A stretch of 64,000 nt of DNA from Rheum nobile (lineage: Eukaryota; Streptophyta; Magnoliopsida; Caryophyllales; Polygonaceae): positions 3,844,001 through 3,908,000 of the forward strand of contig WOAB01000568.1 in the NCBI GenBank assembly GCA_027886185.1, given 5' to 3'. A program made the position numbers and the translations under genes. Every line of letters starts with the position of its first letter. The first letter of the stretch is position 1. Shown here one piece after another: positions 9,513 through 20,687 of the stretch. Under the pieces are notes generated by a model that was not told the DNA's origin, did no database searches, and saw only the letters and a program-made list of their open reading frames with translations.

Positions 9513-11669
9513 ATGGTGGATGATAACCAACCTGGGAAGGAGCTAGCCATGTCTTCACAAGGGAATGTATCTCCAGCCCTGGAAGAGGCCTTGCAAGACC
9601 TTCGGCAAACCTTGCTATCTATCAATGCACGGCTGGAAAGTGTGGAGCGCAAACAAGAGGATACCGTCGAGCAATTGCAACAATTGAGTGTCAACCGTCC
9701 TCCAAGATGTGGTCATGTGGTGCCACAAGTTCAAAGAGAAGTCATTGGGTCCGCCCCTAATAATGTGGACCATGTGCAATTCCAGGAGGAAGCGTCTTCT
9801 TCTCACACGCCGAGGGTGTCTTTGGCGCCACAAGGGGGATATGCGGCGTACGAAGCGCCACCATTTGTAGCAACCTCGGGGGTAAGTATGTTTAATGATT
9901 TTGCTACATTTCCTAATAATATCCCTATTGGTGGTACTAACCTTCCAGGTTATGGAGTTGGAGGCTATGACTCTTATGGGCGATCTCAAGCTACACCTAC
10001 GCCCACCTCCAATCTTTTCCCTCCACAAATGGCGATGAGGGGACCTCAAGTCCGTGCACCTATGAGGCCTCCAATGCCTCCCCAACGACATGTTCTCCCG
10101 GCCTACCATGAAGAAAGGCCATAAGGAAGGGAGCAACACCACGGTGTTAAGCTCCATGTGCAAACATTTGCGGGATCTTCCAACGGGGATGAGTGCTTGG
10201 ATTGGATGGCCAAAACTGAGTCTATCTTCGAGTTCTATGGGTATGATGATGCTAGGAGGGTCTTCATCGCCGCAATTCACTTCATCGACTTCGCCTACCA
10301 TTGGTGGCAAGAGGACCAGGCGGAGCGGCGCCGCATGGGATATGATCCCATTAGGACTTGGCAAGAGCTCAAGGATGCTTTTTCGGAGCGTTTTGTGCCA
10401 AGGGACTATACCGAAAGGGTGCATGCCAAGCTGGAGCAAGTGCGCCAAGGAAGTCGTACTCCCGATGAGTACTTCAAGGAGCTTCGGACTCTCATCTTCC
10501 GATCCGGCCTTCGCTTTCCCGACGGGTATGTTATCTCTAAGTTTATCAATGGCTTGAATTCTGATCTTTGTGCTATTGTTAACATGCAGCATTTTGTCCG
10601 GGGAACAAGTATTGAGGAGGTTCTACACTACACGAATCATGTCAACAAGAACCAACCTCAAAGGAGGCAACCGAGCTCCACCTCTCGGTCGTGGCATTCC
10701 TCTACGCCTAATGCCACCTCCAACCAGCCAAAGAAGCAAGAGTATAGGCGTGAGTTGCCACCCTCGCAGCCTAGGAAAGATGCACTACCTCCTCGGCCAA
10801 AGCAAGAAAATGGGAACTGAGCGAGCGACTTCAAATGCTTCAAGTGTCTTGGGCTAGGCCACTATGCCCGGGACTGCCCTAATGAGAGGAAGGTGCTCCT
10901 CACTTCTCAAGGAGAATATGAGTTTGAAGAGGAACCGGCTGAGCACGTGGAAGAAGAATCCGAGGAGCAAGAAGAGGAGGAAGAGCTCCATGTGTTGGCA
11001 GCCCAAGGGGAGTGCTTTGTCATCCAAAGAACCTTGTTCATGACGGAAAGCTCCACTACTCCAAGTCAGTGGGAAACCATCTTCCATACCCGTTGCACCA
11101 TCAAGGATAAGGTATGTAGTGTCATCATCGACGGTGGGTCTTGTTGCAACATCATCGATGAGGAGGTAGTTAAGTGATTCTCTCTTCCTACTTCTCCCCA
11201 TCCTATGCCTTACCCTTTGTGTTGGCTTAATTCTAACTCTCCTATTCAAGTTAGGGAAAGGTGTGTTATTTCTTTTTCCATAGGTCCTTATGCGGATGAG
11301 GTTGAGTGTGACGTGGTCCCGATGACCGCATGTCACCTCTTGCTTGGAAGGCCGTGGCAATATGATAGGAGTGTTATCCATGATGGTGTCTCCAACGAGT
11401 ACTCCTTCCACAAGGATGGCAAGAAGGTCACCCTACACCCCTTGACTCCTCATGAGATCATGCTTGATCATGTGGCCAAGGAGCAGCGGAAAAAGCACCA
11501 AGACCGTGAGGAGAAGAAGAGCAAGAAGCTGGCCATTGGTGGTAGCGTGGGCACTTCCAACCAACTCCTTTTGGCCAAGCCTAAGGAAGTTGTCCACGCC
11601 ATCCGGGGAAGTAACACTTGTCTCCTACTCTTGTATCATGATGTATTTGTCTTCTCAAAGGTTGGATGA
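9513..11669 (+). pseudogene. gag: gag-protease of copy 2
   Basis: The ATG at 9513 and all domains match copy 1: coiled-coil-like N-terminus, capsid domain at ~10158-10590, CCHC knuckle at ~10836-10880, and protease IIDGGSCCN at ~11128-11160. Stops are at 10122 (TAA), 10818 (TGA) and 11175 (TGA), the same positions as in copy 1. It differs from copy 1 by a 2-bp deletion near 11645 (TGTATTTG against TGTATATTTG). This shifts the frame and ends it at 11669, just before the RT-deletion junction. The few amino-acid changes, such as YDDARRVF for YDDARRVS, fit recent duplication. Confidence 0.85.
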
Positions 11670-12837
11670 CCTTCCCTCACCTATCTCTCGTCTTTTGCAG
11701 GATTATGAGGAACTCTTTCAAGACGAGGTGCCAAGTGATGTCAAATTCCTGAGCTATTTTTGGAAGACACTTTGGGCTAAGTTGGGCACAAAGTTTCTCT
11801 TCTCCACCACTTGTCATCCACAAACGGATGGACAAACTGAGGTAGTAAATCGTACCCTTGGTTCTCTTTTGTGCTCTCTTTTGTCTACTAACTTGCACAG
11901 GTGGGAAGAGTGCCTAGCCTTCATAGAATTTGCTTACAACCGCTCGGTGCATTCGGCCACCAATAAGACTCCTTTTGAGGTGGTTTATGGGCGCAACCCC
12001 ATTACACCACTTGATTTGATGCCTTATGCAACTAAGGACCGGGAGAGCCGTGAAGGACTTGATCATGCTGCTAGGATCAAGAAGCTTTATGAGGATACAC
12101 GCCTTCAATTGGAGAGGCGCACAATGCAATATGTGCGTCAAGCCAACAAGGGGCGTAAGGAGGTCATTGTTTAGCCCGGCGACCTCGTATGTGTACACTT
12201 GAGGAAGGAGCGTTTTTCGTCACTTCGGAACTCCAAACTCAAGCCAAGGGGTGATGGTCCTTTTCAGGTTTTGGAACGAATCAATGATAATGCTTACATG
12301 ATCGAGTTACCACCAAGCTATGGCGTTCATGAGGTATTCAACGTATTCGATCTTGCACCTTTCTTTCTTGACAATGATGATGAGTTTCAGGATCAAGATT
12401 CATGGGCGAATCCTTTTCAAGAAGGGGAGGATGATGTGACTATGTCACATCATGAACAAGACTCAAGCCAATCAAGCCAAGAAGAGTCAAGCGCCGACTC
12501 CGCCGCGCCTAGGGCATCCGAGCTGGGGCATGGAAGTTGGTCCGACAATTCTCACAACCCTATGAGCCATATTTTGGGGGATGATTCCACTGGCCCTCTA
12601 GGAGATATGGAGCACAAGAATGCCTATGAAACTGGCGTAGAAGCAAGAAAGTGTCGCACACCTATGGTAGGCACAAGGGAGGCCGGTCCTTCCGGGTCGA
12701 ATCACTTGGGCTCGGGCTCGAGCATTGCAAGAGGGACTCCAGGCTGGCTTGATGACCATGGGAGCGCCGAGCCAAATGGAAGAGAAGGCCATGTGTGCCT
12801 TGGTGCAACAACCGGGCTAGGCGCAAGGTTTCCTTAA
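11670..12837 (+). pseudogene. Integrase C-terminal half of copy 2
   Basis: It reads in a different frame from gag because of the 2-bp deletion upstream. It contains DEVPS joined to DVKFLSYFW (deletion junction near 11737), HPQTDGQTEVVNRTLG, the integrase C-terminal barrel (GDGPFQVLERINDNAY near 12255-12300) and the tail inside the 3' LTR. The TAG at 12172-12174 is shared with copy 1. There is no catalytic core complete enough to act. Confidence 0.85.
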
Positions 12838-13615
12838 GCCATGTGGGGCTTGTTTTGAAGAGGCATTTAATGCCGATTTTGTGTGGGTCTTCATGACATT
12901 TTCTACCTTAGTTATTGGCTATGTTATGGTTAAAATTCCAGCATTAAAGGTTGGGTATATTAGGGGTAGCCGGCCCTTGTTTTTGGGGATGCAAACTGGA
13001 ACCAAAAACTTTGTTTTCTCTCTCATTTTTCAATGGAGTTTTCTACAGAATTTTAGTGTTTCTTCCATCACTTAGATAGCTTCAAATCCCAGGTTGTGAG
13101 TCATATCAACCTCCGTGCAAGGGCCTCCTTTGGTGTGTCATATCCAAAGCGAGTTCTTCACTAGTTCTTACAAGGCGAGGTGCGTCATATCCAACCTTTG
13201 TAAGTCCATATCCCTTCGATCTAGCCCTATCTCTCCGCCTTCCATCCTGTCCTCAATCCACTCTTGAATCACCCCAAGATCATCCAAAGAGTCAGCCCAA
13301 GGCACGCCCCAAACTGCCCTCAAATCTCCCTCTCTCCGGTGCCAAGTTCCTTGCGGAACCATCTGCGACACCTCAGTAGATTCACCATATCTTCCGACTC
13401 CTAGATCAGTTCGCGCTCCGATTTTCAGGGAACAAGCTAGACTCCCGGATCTACCACTGGGATTTGGAATCACTCAATTCTGAGCCCGGACCAGAGAGAA
13501 CGATCCATCTGAATACAGAAGATTCCCCTTGCCGGTTTGGTGTTGTCTCGCCTAATTCCTTTGGCTCTTGTGGACTTCCTCGCACCGAAGGCTGTATCCC
13601 GATCCTCACGCATCA
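12432..13615 (+). repeat. 3' LTR of copy 2 (LTR-D)
   Basis: 1184 bp from TGATGTGAC to CACGCATCA, followed by AGACA. About six differences from LTR-B. Confidence 0.9.
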
Positions 13616-15721
13616 AGACATCTGCTAAAATATAACAAATTACTACAATTCCAAAATGCTTATTGTAAACAACGTGCAAAGCCATTACTACCTTCAAAAC
13701 ACGGACAAAAACTCCAAATACTTTCAAACTGTCTCAAATATAAGATCCTACAAATAGAAGAATGTACATTCCAATTGCAAGATGGCATTACAATATATGA
13801 TCACAAAATTACAAAGAAAAAAATTACTTCAAAATTGCAATCGCGGTTTCGCAACCCATATACAAAGAGTACATCACAACAAGATTTAACAATCATACCA
13901 ACTATGGTTTCAATGGTGGAAAATGTAATGTTATGCAAGCAACCAACACCTTCTGAAATAATACAGATAGTATTTCAACAGTGGACAACATATATTGATT
14001 AATTTACCGCCGAATTCTACCAAAACATTTGGCCCTTTGTGGGAAAATCAGTAATCTCAGCTATTCAACCGTTCTTCCACTCCGAACAACTACTCTGTGA
14101 ATGTGCTCAATCCTTCATTACCTTAATTCCAAAAACCGATACTTCTACCACTATTAATCACTACCACCCTATCAGTCTTTGTAAAACAATATACAAAGTT
14201 GTCACTAAACTCATGTTCAGTAGGCTCCGACATCTACTAGGAAAACTAATAAGTCCTTTATGAGGTTCCTTTGTGAAAGGTCGCCTCATATAGGATCTTA
14301 TTTTGATTTCACATGAGATTTTCGACTCCTTTCATAAGAAGAAAAATGGCAAGAAAGGATGGATGAAATTGAAACTTGATATAGAAAAGGCTTATGATAA
14401 GCTCAACTAGAACTTCATTCGCCAACTTCTTTTGAAGTTTGGTTTCGCTGAAACTTGGGTACACATCATGATGACGTGTATCACCTCCAACTCCTCCTTC
14501 GTCGTTTATAACAATGAACCGTGTGATCCATTTTTGTCCTCATGTGGTTTACGTCAGGGCGACCCTATTGCACCTTTCATATTCATTTTATCCATGGAAT
14601 ATCTAGCTCGTACCCTTTCTCATGAATCACAATAGCGCAATAAAAGAGTTTGTATCCAACTAACTAGAAATAGTACATGTGTACCCATCCTTAATTTTGC
14701 AGATGACAATCTCATGCTTGGAAATGCATCTCAAAGTAATATGTTGTATATAAAATTTGTTGACTTTACTATAAAAACATACTTATCTATCAAATTACCA
14801 TAAAAGTTATTTTCAAACTTCATGCAATGTGCCTATTCAACAAGCAACCTTCTTAGCCAGTATCTTAAATATTCAAGTAACAAAGTTATGGAGAAATACC
14901 TCAGAATCCCTATTGTTCATGGACGAGTTAAAAAAACATGTTTGTTGATTCCATCTCCAATCTAAAGAAACAGCTTGGTAGATGAAAGCTAATTCTTTAT
15001 CCTAAGCAGGTTGAACAATTCTTATATAATCAAACCTTCTTTCTAAAACGAACTACTTAATGCAAAGTTTCCTACTGCCAAATGCGATTTGCCAGGAAAT
15101 TGAAAAAATAAACAAAACTTCTTTTGGAAAAAATGACTCTTTAACACCACCACCATATCAGCTGGGATAAGATCTATCAACCTAAACGGTGGGTGGTTTG
15201 AATATTCAATAGTCTGAAAACATTAATAAATCTATGCAAAATAAATTATTTTAGAAACATCTAATTGATCAAGTACGTGGGTTAGAATAATAACTAAGAA
15301 ATATATAGGATCCAAAGATTTCTTGTCCTTTAAGAAGAAACTTGCGGATTCTTTATAATTTTCCCGATTGTTACATATTCATGACATTTTTATACAAGGA
15401 ATCTTATGACCACTAGGAAATGGCAACAACATTAAAATCTGGACTAACCACTACATACCTGACTGTGTATTGGATGCTTACTCTATTCAACAAGATCTCA
15501 CTACAAAGGTATCACATTTTAAAAAACCTACTAACCACTGGGACATTGTGAGGTTACAAAATGTATTACCACCACCATGATTAATAAAATCTTACATACA
15601 TATTCCATGTACAAACACCGAAGATAACCTTATTTGGAGATTATCTGCAGATGGTACTTTATCTGTTAAATTTGCACAGTCCTTGGCCAATAACTTTTGT
15701 CCCCATCATAACCAAGACTTC
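13616..15721 (+). pseudogene. Plus-strand L1-type LINE ORF2, reverse transcriptase part
   Basis: Non-LTR reverse transcriptase in broken frames. In order: the pre-RT stretch KQRAKP (~13672), the entry segment LIPKTDTSTTINHYHPISL (~14125-14180), FVKGRLI (~14270), motif A KLDIEKAYDKL (~14370-14400), motif B GLRQGDPIAPFIFIL (~14547-14590) and motif C FADDNLML (~14695-14718). The order and the FADD box fit plant L1 elements. Several stops and shifts disable it. The endonuclease half lies left of the window or was lost. The coding sequence stops at 15721, where a minus-strand LTR element interrupts it, and resumes at 21438. Confidence 0.85.
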
Positions 15722-16490
15722 TGATGTGACCTTGTCCGATGGAAAGACCACAAATCGTTGTCAAGGATCGCTTGAATGCATATTGGGGCGAATAACTCTT
15801 TGGAAGGGAGATGGAGGTGTGCTCGGCGGTGGGAAGGGGTCTGAACAGTGACCGGCGGCTATGGTGGTGCGGACTGGACAGAGGAGACACGGCGGGAGGG
15901 TGGTCGTGGTAGTGGTGATCGGCGGCACTAGGGTTTGGAGGCAAGGGTGTGGCCGTGAAGATGGAGGAGAATTAGGGTTAGTGTTTGGAGAGGAGGCAAG
16001 AACTAGGGTTAGTTCTTGTGCGGGATTGTAGATAGTAACTGGATAGCTGGTAACCGAGTTAACGCGCTAGGATAGTTTGACTAGGAACGCGTTAACTTTG
16101 TGACGTCAGGGCCCGGGTTTGCAGGAGATTACTCGACTGGAAAGCAAAGCTCTATTTCGACGTAATTGGAAAAGAAGACAAGTGTTCCTATTTATACTAG
16201 AGAGTTGACCTAATGGGCCAGAGTTGACCTAATGGGCCAAACTCTCTAGTTACTAAATCTGGCAGCCCATTTAACACAAATGGAATCCACTCCAGAACTA
16301 GCAGCTACTAAAAATAGAAATATTGTAAATAGAAAGTATTAAGGAAGTAATGTCTAGAAACCGTAAGAACTAGAAAGAGAAAGTCTCCTAAATCTAGCTC
16401 GGGGTAGATGTAGCTGTAGAGGAGTCTCAAGGCGGATGTCTCATGGCGTCTTCCTCCTCTGTAGCTGACATGGAGGGCAGGGTCACATCA
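15722..16490 (-). repeat. 3' LTR of element III
   Basis: 769 bp, plus-strand TGATGTGACC to GGTCACATCA. It is 19 bp longer than its partner because GAGTTGACCTAATGGGCCA occurs twice in tandem (16202-16220, 16221-16239). On the minus strand the LTR is preceded by a polypurine tract (GTGGGGGAGGG). Confidence 0.88.
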
Positions 16491-16880
16491 CCCTCCCCCA
16501 CTTGGTTGTGAAGCGTCCCCGCTTCACCCTCATCAGGCTCAGGTTCAACATATGATGCTAAGTCAGCGACGTGGAACGTCAGATGCACCCCATACTTGTC
16601 CGGGAGCTCGAGTTGGAAGGCATTGTCGCCAATGGCCTTGACGACTCTGAAGGGACCATCACCCTGTTGGTCGAGCTTAGACTTGCGGATGGAAGGGAAT
16701 CGCTCCTTCTGCAAGTGAAGCCAAACCAAGTCGCCCGGGGCGAAGATCAAGCGTCGCCTACCCTTGTTCTTCTGGGCGGAGTACGGCAGCGCACGCTGCT
16801 CAAGCTGAGGTCTCCTCTGTCCTTGCATCTCCTGAGGACGCATGTCTACCCGCAAGTCCTACAAAAAAGCCAAAAAAACT
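16427..16880 (-). pseudogene. Integrase C-terminal domain of element III
   Basis: The minus-strand frame starts in a remnant of the integrase helix and Lys-rich region (KNKGRRRLIFAPGDLVWLH). It continues through the C-terminal SH3-like fold (GDGPFRVVKAIGDNAFQLEL, residues ~60-80), PDKYGVHLTFHVADL and an acidic tail, ending at 16427 inside the LTR. The upstream junction near 16860-16880 marks a deletion from the start of RT to the end of the integrase core. Without a DDE core it cannot integrate DNA. The pol end reading into the LTR is shared with the 1322-7551 family. Confidence 0.8.
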
Positions 16881-18809
16881 CGGCGAAAGGGCAGGCGCTG
16901 ACATAGTAGTGGGACAAGGGGTAGAACTATCAAGGAAACAAGGAAACTTGCCTAGAGGAGGTACGCAGAGTAACGATCTACACTCATAGGTGCCATGCAG
17001 AGGCGAAGCAGGAGGCACATTGTCGCATGGACCGGGAGCTCGCTTTCCTGTCGTGTTCGTTGTAGAACTCGCAGGAGTAGGCAAACTAGTGGTTGAGGAG
17101 CTGCCCGTCGGGTGTAGCACGTCAGGTGGCTTTCTTCTTGAGGCCTCTATCGCCTTCTGGCGCTGTCGGTCAGCCATATCCTGCAAAATCTCATGTGGAG
17201 TCATAGGTGAGAATGTCACGCGCTTCCCGTGGTAAGTGAATATGTAAGTGTTCAAATACCCGTCGTGAAGCACGCGACGATCATATTGCCATGGACGTCC
17301 CAAAAGAAAATGGGTAGCATCCATGGCGGTAACATCACAAAGCACAGTGTCGCTATATGGACCAATGGAAAAAGAAATAAGACACTGGTGTGATACTTTG
17401 TTACCTGATCCGTCAGAGATCCACTGAAGGCCATATGGAGCGGGGTGCGGGTTAGTCGGAAGGTTGAAATGTTGCACAACCTTCTCATTGATGATGTTGC
17501 AGCACGACCCTCCATCAATGATCACACTCAGCGATGCATCTTGAAGTCTGCACCGAGCATGAAACAAGTTCTCCCGTTGCTCAGGAAGGGCTCCCTCCTT
17601 GACGCTCAGCACGCGTCTAGAGAGCAAGGCAAGGCGATATGCCTGGCCATCATGGTGGTCGGCAGTGCAGACCACACATCCATCAGCATCGGCTGTAAAG
17701 ACGCTTGCAGGGTCAGCCTCGACGTCGTCGGCATCGCCGTCGTCATAGCTCTCATAGCCTGCAGAGACGGAGGAGAAGAGGACCTTCTTTGCATTAGGGC
17801 AATCCTTCTGGTAATGCCCTCTTCCCCCACACTTAAAGACCTCCAGATCCCGAGCTCGGTCAGAACGAGCAGTCTCTGCAGTTGGCGGTTGCGGCCGGCG
17901 AGCAAGAGCAGGCGTGGCGGATTGCTGCGGGATCGAGCCAGACGCAGTACCTGTGCGGCTGTGGTCCTGTCTAGGCACACTAGAAGAAGAAATAGAGTTA
18001 GTGCCAAAACCCGAATGGAAGGGTCTAGGACCATACCTGGAGGATTATGAGGACTGCCATGGTTGCTGCTTCTGACGCAGATGTTGAAGGTAGAACTTCT
18101 GCGCAGTGTGCACGACATTGTTGAGGTCCCGAATAGGCAGGACGTCAACCTGATCCTGGATAGGCTGGTTAAGCCCAGTGATGAACCTTGTGCGCAAGGT
18201 GCCCGGAGCAACACTAACGCCAGCCTTAAAGTACATGTCCTCGAGGCGAGCGAAGAACTCCTGAGGGGAATCTATGCCTTGTCGCGCACGAGCGATCTCA
18301 GTCTGCATCTGCTCCTTGTAAGTGGAAGGCACATACTTCCGAGTCATGATGTACACGAGCTGATGCCACTCAGTAATGGGTGCCCAACCCATCCGGTAAT
18401 GCTGTTGCATAATACGTTGCCACCACGTCTGTGCAGCTCCCTCAAAATGTAGAGTCACGAGATCTACCTTCTCATACTCAGGGACAGTCAAATGGCGTGG
18501 GATGTGCTCTGTGTTATGCACCCACTCAAGAAAGACAGAAGAATCATATAAGCCATAAAAGTATTTAATTTTTACCTTCACGTCTCGGCGTTGGAATGGT
18601 GGATGTGCCTGGCGGTCCGAAAACCAAGCTGTAGGGTATGCCAAGTGCTCGACATGACGAGCGCCATACTGTGGTGGAAAGCGGGCAAGTTGTCGCGGAT
18701 GCTGTCGTCCGGCAGATGGGCGCTGAGGCTGGTGAGCCTGCTGGTGGCGCCCGGGCTGGACAGCGTGCCAATAGGCCTCCTGATTCTGAGGCAGCAAAGG
18801 AGGCGGCAC
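16881..18809 (-). pseudogene. gag: gag-protease of element III
   Basis: The capsid domain lies at ~18100-18640 (FYGLYDSSVFLEWVHN, GAAQTWWQRI, WHQLVYIMTRKYVPSTYKEQ). A TAA at 18045-18047 interrupts the frame, which then continues with a CCHC knuckle (CGGRGHYQKDC, ~17790-17830), an acidic linker and a retropepsin-like stretch (VIIDGGSCCNIINEKVV, ~17480-17530). LLGRPWQYDRRV and a Ser/Thr/Pro-rich linker follow. Both pieces are in the same frame, so one stop codon is the main lesion. The protease motif is D-G-G, as in copies 1 and 2. This is a near-intact Gag for a non-autonomous element. Confidence 0.82.
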
Positions 18810-19546
18810 ATAGCTAGTATGCTGGTGCTGAAGCTCAGGGGGATCCTGGAGAGACGGATGAAACCCGTCAGCATATCCAAACTGACCCTCATCCTCCTCA
18901 AGGTCGTACTCATCAAACTAATCCTCCTCATCAGAATAAAGAGGAGTGCGGACACTTTGATGATCCTAGTAAGCAGCAATATCAAACGGCACAGAAGTGG
19001 ATGGCCGTTGTTGACATTGACGCTGGCGCTGTTGTAGATGAGAACTAGACGGCTGGTGGTGGGGGCACCAGTAGTAGGCTGAAATGTCGGTGAGCGGCCT
19101 CGCCTATGTCGACCACTGGAATGAACCTGATCGTCCTCATGTTCCTCTTAGGAACTCTCATCATCGGCCTCTGCAGCGTCATGGTGTTCTTCTCGGATCA
19201 CTACCTGCGCAGACCGTCGTTGTCGACGACGATGCGAATCTACAATGCTCTCTCTCTGCGATGCCAGGTGTTTCACCTAGCCTGGTTCCGAAGTGGAGGG
19301 GAGCATCACAGCTTTACCCTTCGCCTTTTCCAGGGCGAGGGAGCTCAAATCATCGGCTTGTAGCTGACCCTGATCAAAAGCGACCGTAGCGATCGGAACC
19401 GGTTGCTGGCGAGAGTACTCTGCAGTCAGGCGCTGGAGTTCGGATAGCTGTGCCTTTTGGACTTTGGCTTCAGCAAGCAACTCTCGGATCATCTTTTGTT
19501 CAGCGGTCTCGGTTCCTGTCTCGCGTGTGGTATCACCTTCTGACAT
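18810..19546 (-). pseudogene. Gag N-terminal region of element III
   Basis: The likely Gag start is the ATG at 19546 (MSEGDTTRETGT). It is followed by a heptad-like Glu/Leu/Gln-rich stretch (EQKMIRELLAEAKVQKAQLS) that could form a coiled coil, then a variable Gln/His/Pro-rich part. It lies in a different frame from the capsid region, and the frame ends near 19277, so at least one frameshift separates them. The placement fits a Gag leader region; there is no domain I can name. Confidence 0.6.
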
Positions 19547-20084
19547 GGTACCTGACAGCAAGAAATGGCAAACCACAGAATCAAGGGGAACACAACAGCA
19601 ACAGAGAATCAACAAACAGGTAAGCAGAACCGAACTCAACAAGCAATCACTCGGTAAACTAATATGGCTGGCCGTGTGGGCGGTTACGAGCTGGCTAAAG
19701 CAACTCACACAACAATCATCAAAATCAAGGCAATGCTCAGCAAAGAAAATGTCGAAAGTAGATATGCAAGGATATAAGCACAGAAGCAAGCACAACACAG
19801 TCAACCAAGATAAGCAACCTAAACAGTGAAAGGTAGAGAAGACAGTAAATGAATCACTTGCGTCGATGGAAATTGAAGGTGCCGGAATCAAGACAGGGTT
19901 CTCCCTTCGTGCTGCGTAGAGACTCACTTGCCTTATTTTGATTTCTGTGGTCTCGGTTTTTTTTTTTTTTTTGAATAGCAGCGAACAGCTGCAGTAATTT
20001 TTTTTTGTTGTTGTTGTAAACTGCGAACAGTACAGAAACACAGCAAAACGCACCAGAAGTTCAGCAGACGCCCAAAAACGTGTT

Positions 20085-20260
20085 GCAAACGCACAGAAAG
20101 TTCAGTAAATGCACAGAAATGTTCAGCAAATGCACAGAAACGATCAGCAAATGCACAGAAACGGTCAACAAATGCACAGAGACGCACAAAAATTCAGCAA
20201 ACGCACAGAAAAACCAGAAATCTGTGCACATAAATTCAGTAAACGCACAGAAATACAACA
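20085..20260. repeat. ~21-bp tandem repeat in the leader of element III
   Basis: Five to six near-copies of GCACAGAAACGATCAGCAAAT-like units, with a looser tail of GCACAGAAA units. The array lies between the primer site and the gag start. On the minus strand the unit reads through as repeated SVHLL/CAFA-type peptides in two frames, which I take as artefacts. Confidence 0.85.
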
Positions 20261-20671
20261 CAGAAATAAAAAAAAATGCAGTGATTCAAGTGGGAAGAGA
20301 AGAAGATTGCGAAGATGCAAATTTGTGGCGCAAACAAGGCAAACAAAGTCGCAAACGAACTATCTAAGCCTATATGCAAGCAGATCTTCAACAAACACAA
20401 TCAAAACCAAGCAAAACACCAGAAATTGCAGGAAAACTGTGTGAATGGGTCGGTTCTTTGTAGAAATAATTTTTTTAGGTTGGTTTTGATGATGGCCGAA
20501 ATTATCAACCACCAAACCTAGGGTTTCTGTATGGTTTTTTCAGATTCGAATTGCAAGGAAAAAAAATTTGGTTCCTAGAACAAGATCTAGGTTTTTTTTT
20601 TGATGCAGGAATTGATTTACGGAAGCGAAGGAGTGATTGAACGAAGAGTTGGAACGACTTACGCGATTCGT

Positions 20672-20685
20672 AGGCTCTGATGCCA
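20672..20685 (-). promoter_or_regulatory. Primer binding site of element III
   Basis: On the minus strand, two bases after the LTR end, the sequence is TGGCATCAGAGCCT. This differs by one base from the TGGTATCAGAGC initiator-Met type site in copies 1 and 2. Confidence 0.7.
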
Positions 20686-20687
20686 GT

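Larger units (their letters stand above)
7690..13615 (+). mobile_element. Chromovirus-like gag-PR element, copy 2 (5' truncated)
   Basis: This is the second unit of the tandem duplication. It lacks the first ~300 bp of its 5' LTR but is otherwise collinear with copy 1, including the same internal deletion and the same in-frame stops. It is followed by AGACA at 13616-13620, the original right target-site duplication. Confidence 0.88.
1620..13753 (+). repeat. Direct tandem segmental duplication, two ~6.07 kb units
   Basis: Unit 1 is about 1620-7690 and unit 2 about 7690-13753. Each runs from inside the 5' LTR through the element and its 3' LTR into ~138 bp of LINE flank. At 7687-7690 the LINE sequence (GATCCTACAA) joins LTR interior (AAGAGGGACTCC), sharing CAA with both parents. 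I counted roughly 18 substitutions and two indels over the ~3.9 kb internal region, about 0.5%. The element's own LTRs differ by about 3.5%. This is DNA-level duplication long after insertion, not two transposition events. Confidence 0.9.

Noticed and set aside
1322..13615. Two independent insertions of the same retrotransposon
   Set aside because: Copy 2 lacks the start of its 5' LTR, the LINE flank is duplicated with it, and AGACA appears after both 3' LTRs. One insertion followed by DNA duplication explains everything.
15666..15944. Pro/His/Ser-rich small frames in the element III LTRs (also 20659-20918)
   Set aside because: They lie at the ends of LTRs, differ between the two LTRs, and have no similarity or start context.
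20061..20261. Repeated Val-His-Leu-Leu peptide frame
   Set aside because: It is produced by the 21-bp tandem repeat in the leader, in more than one frame.
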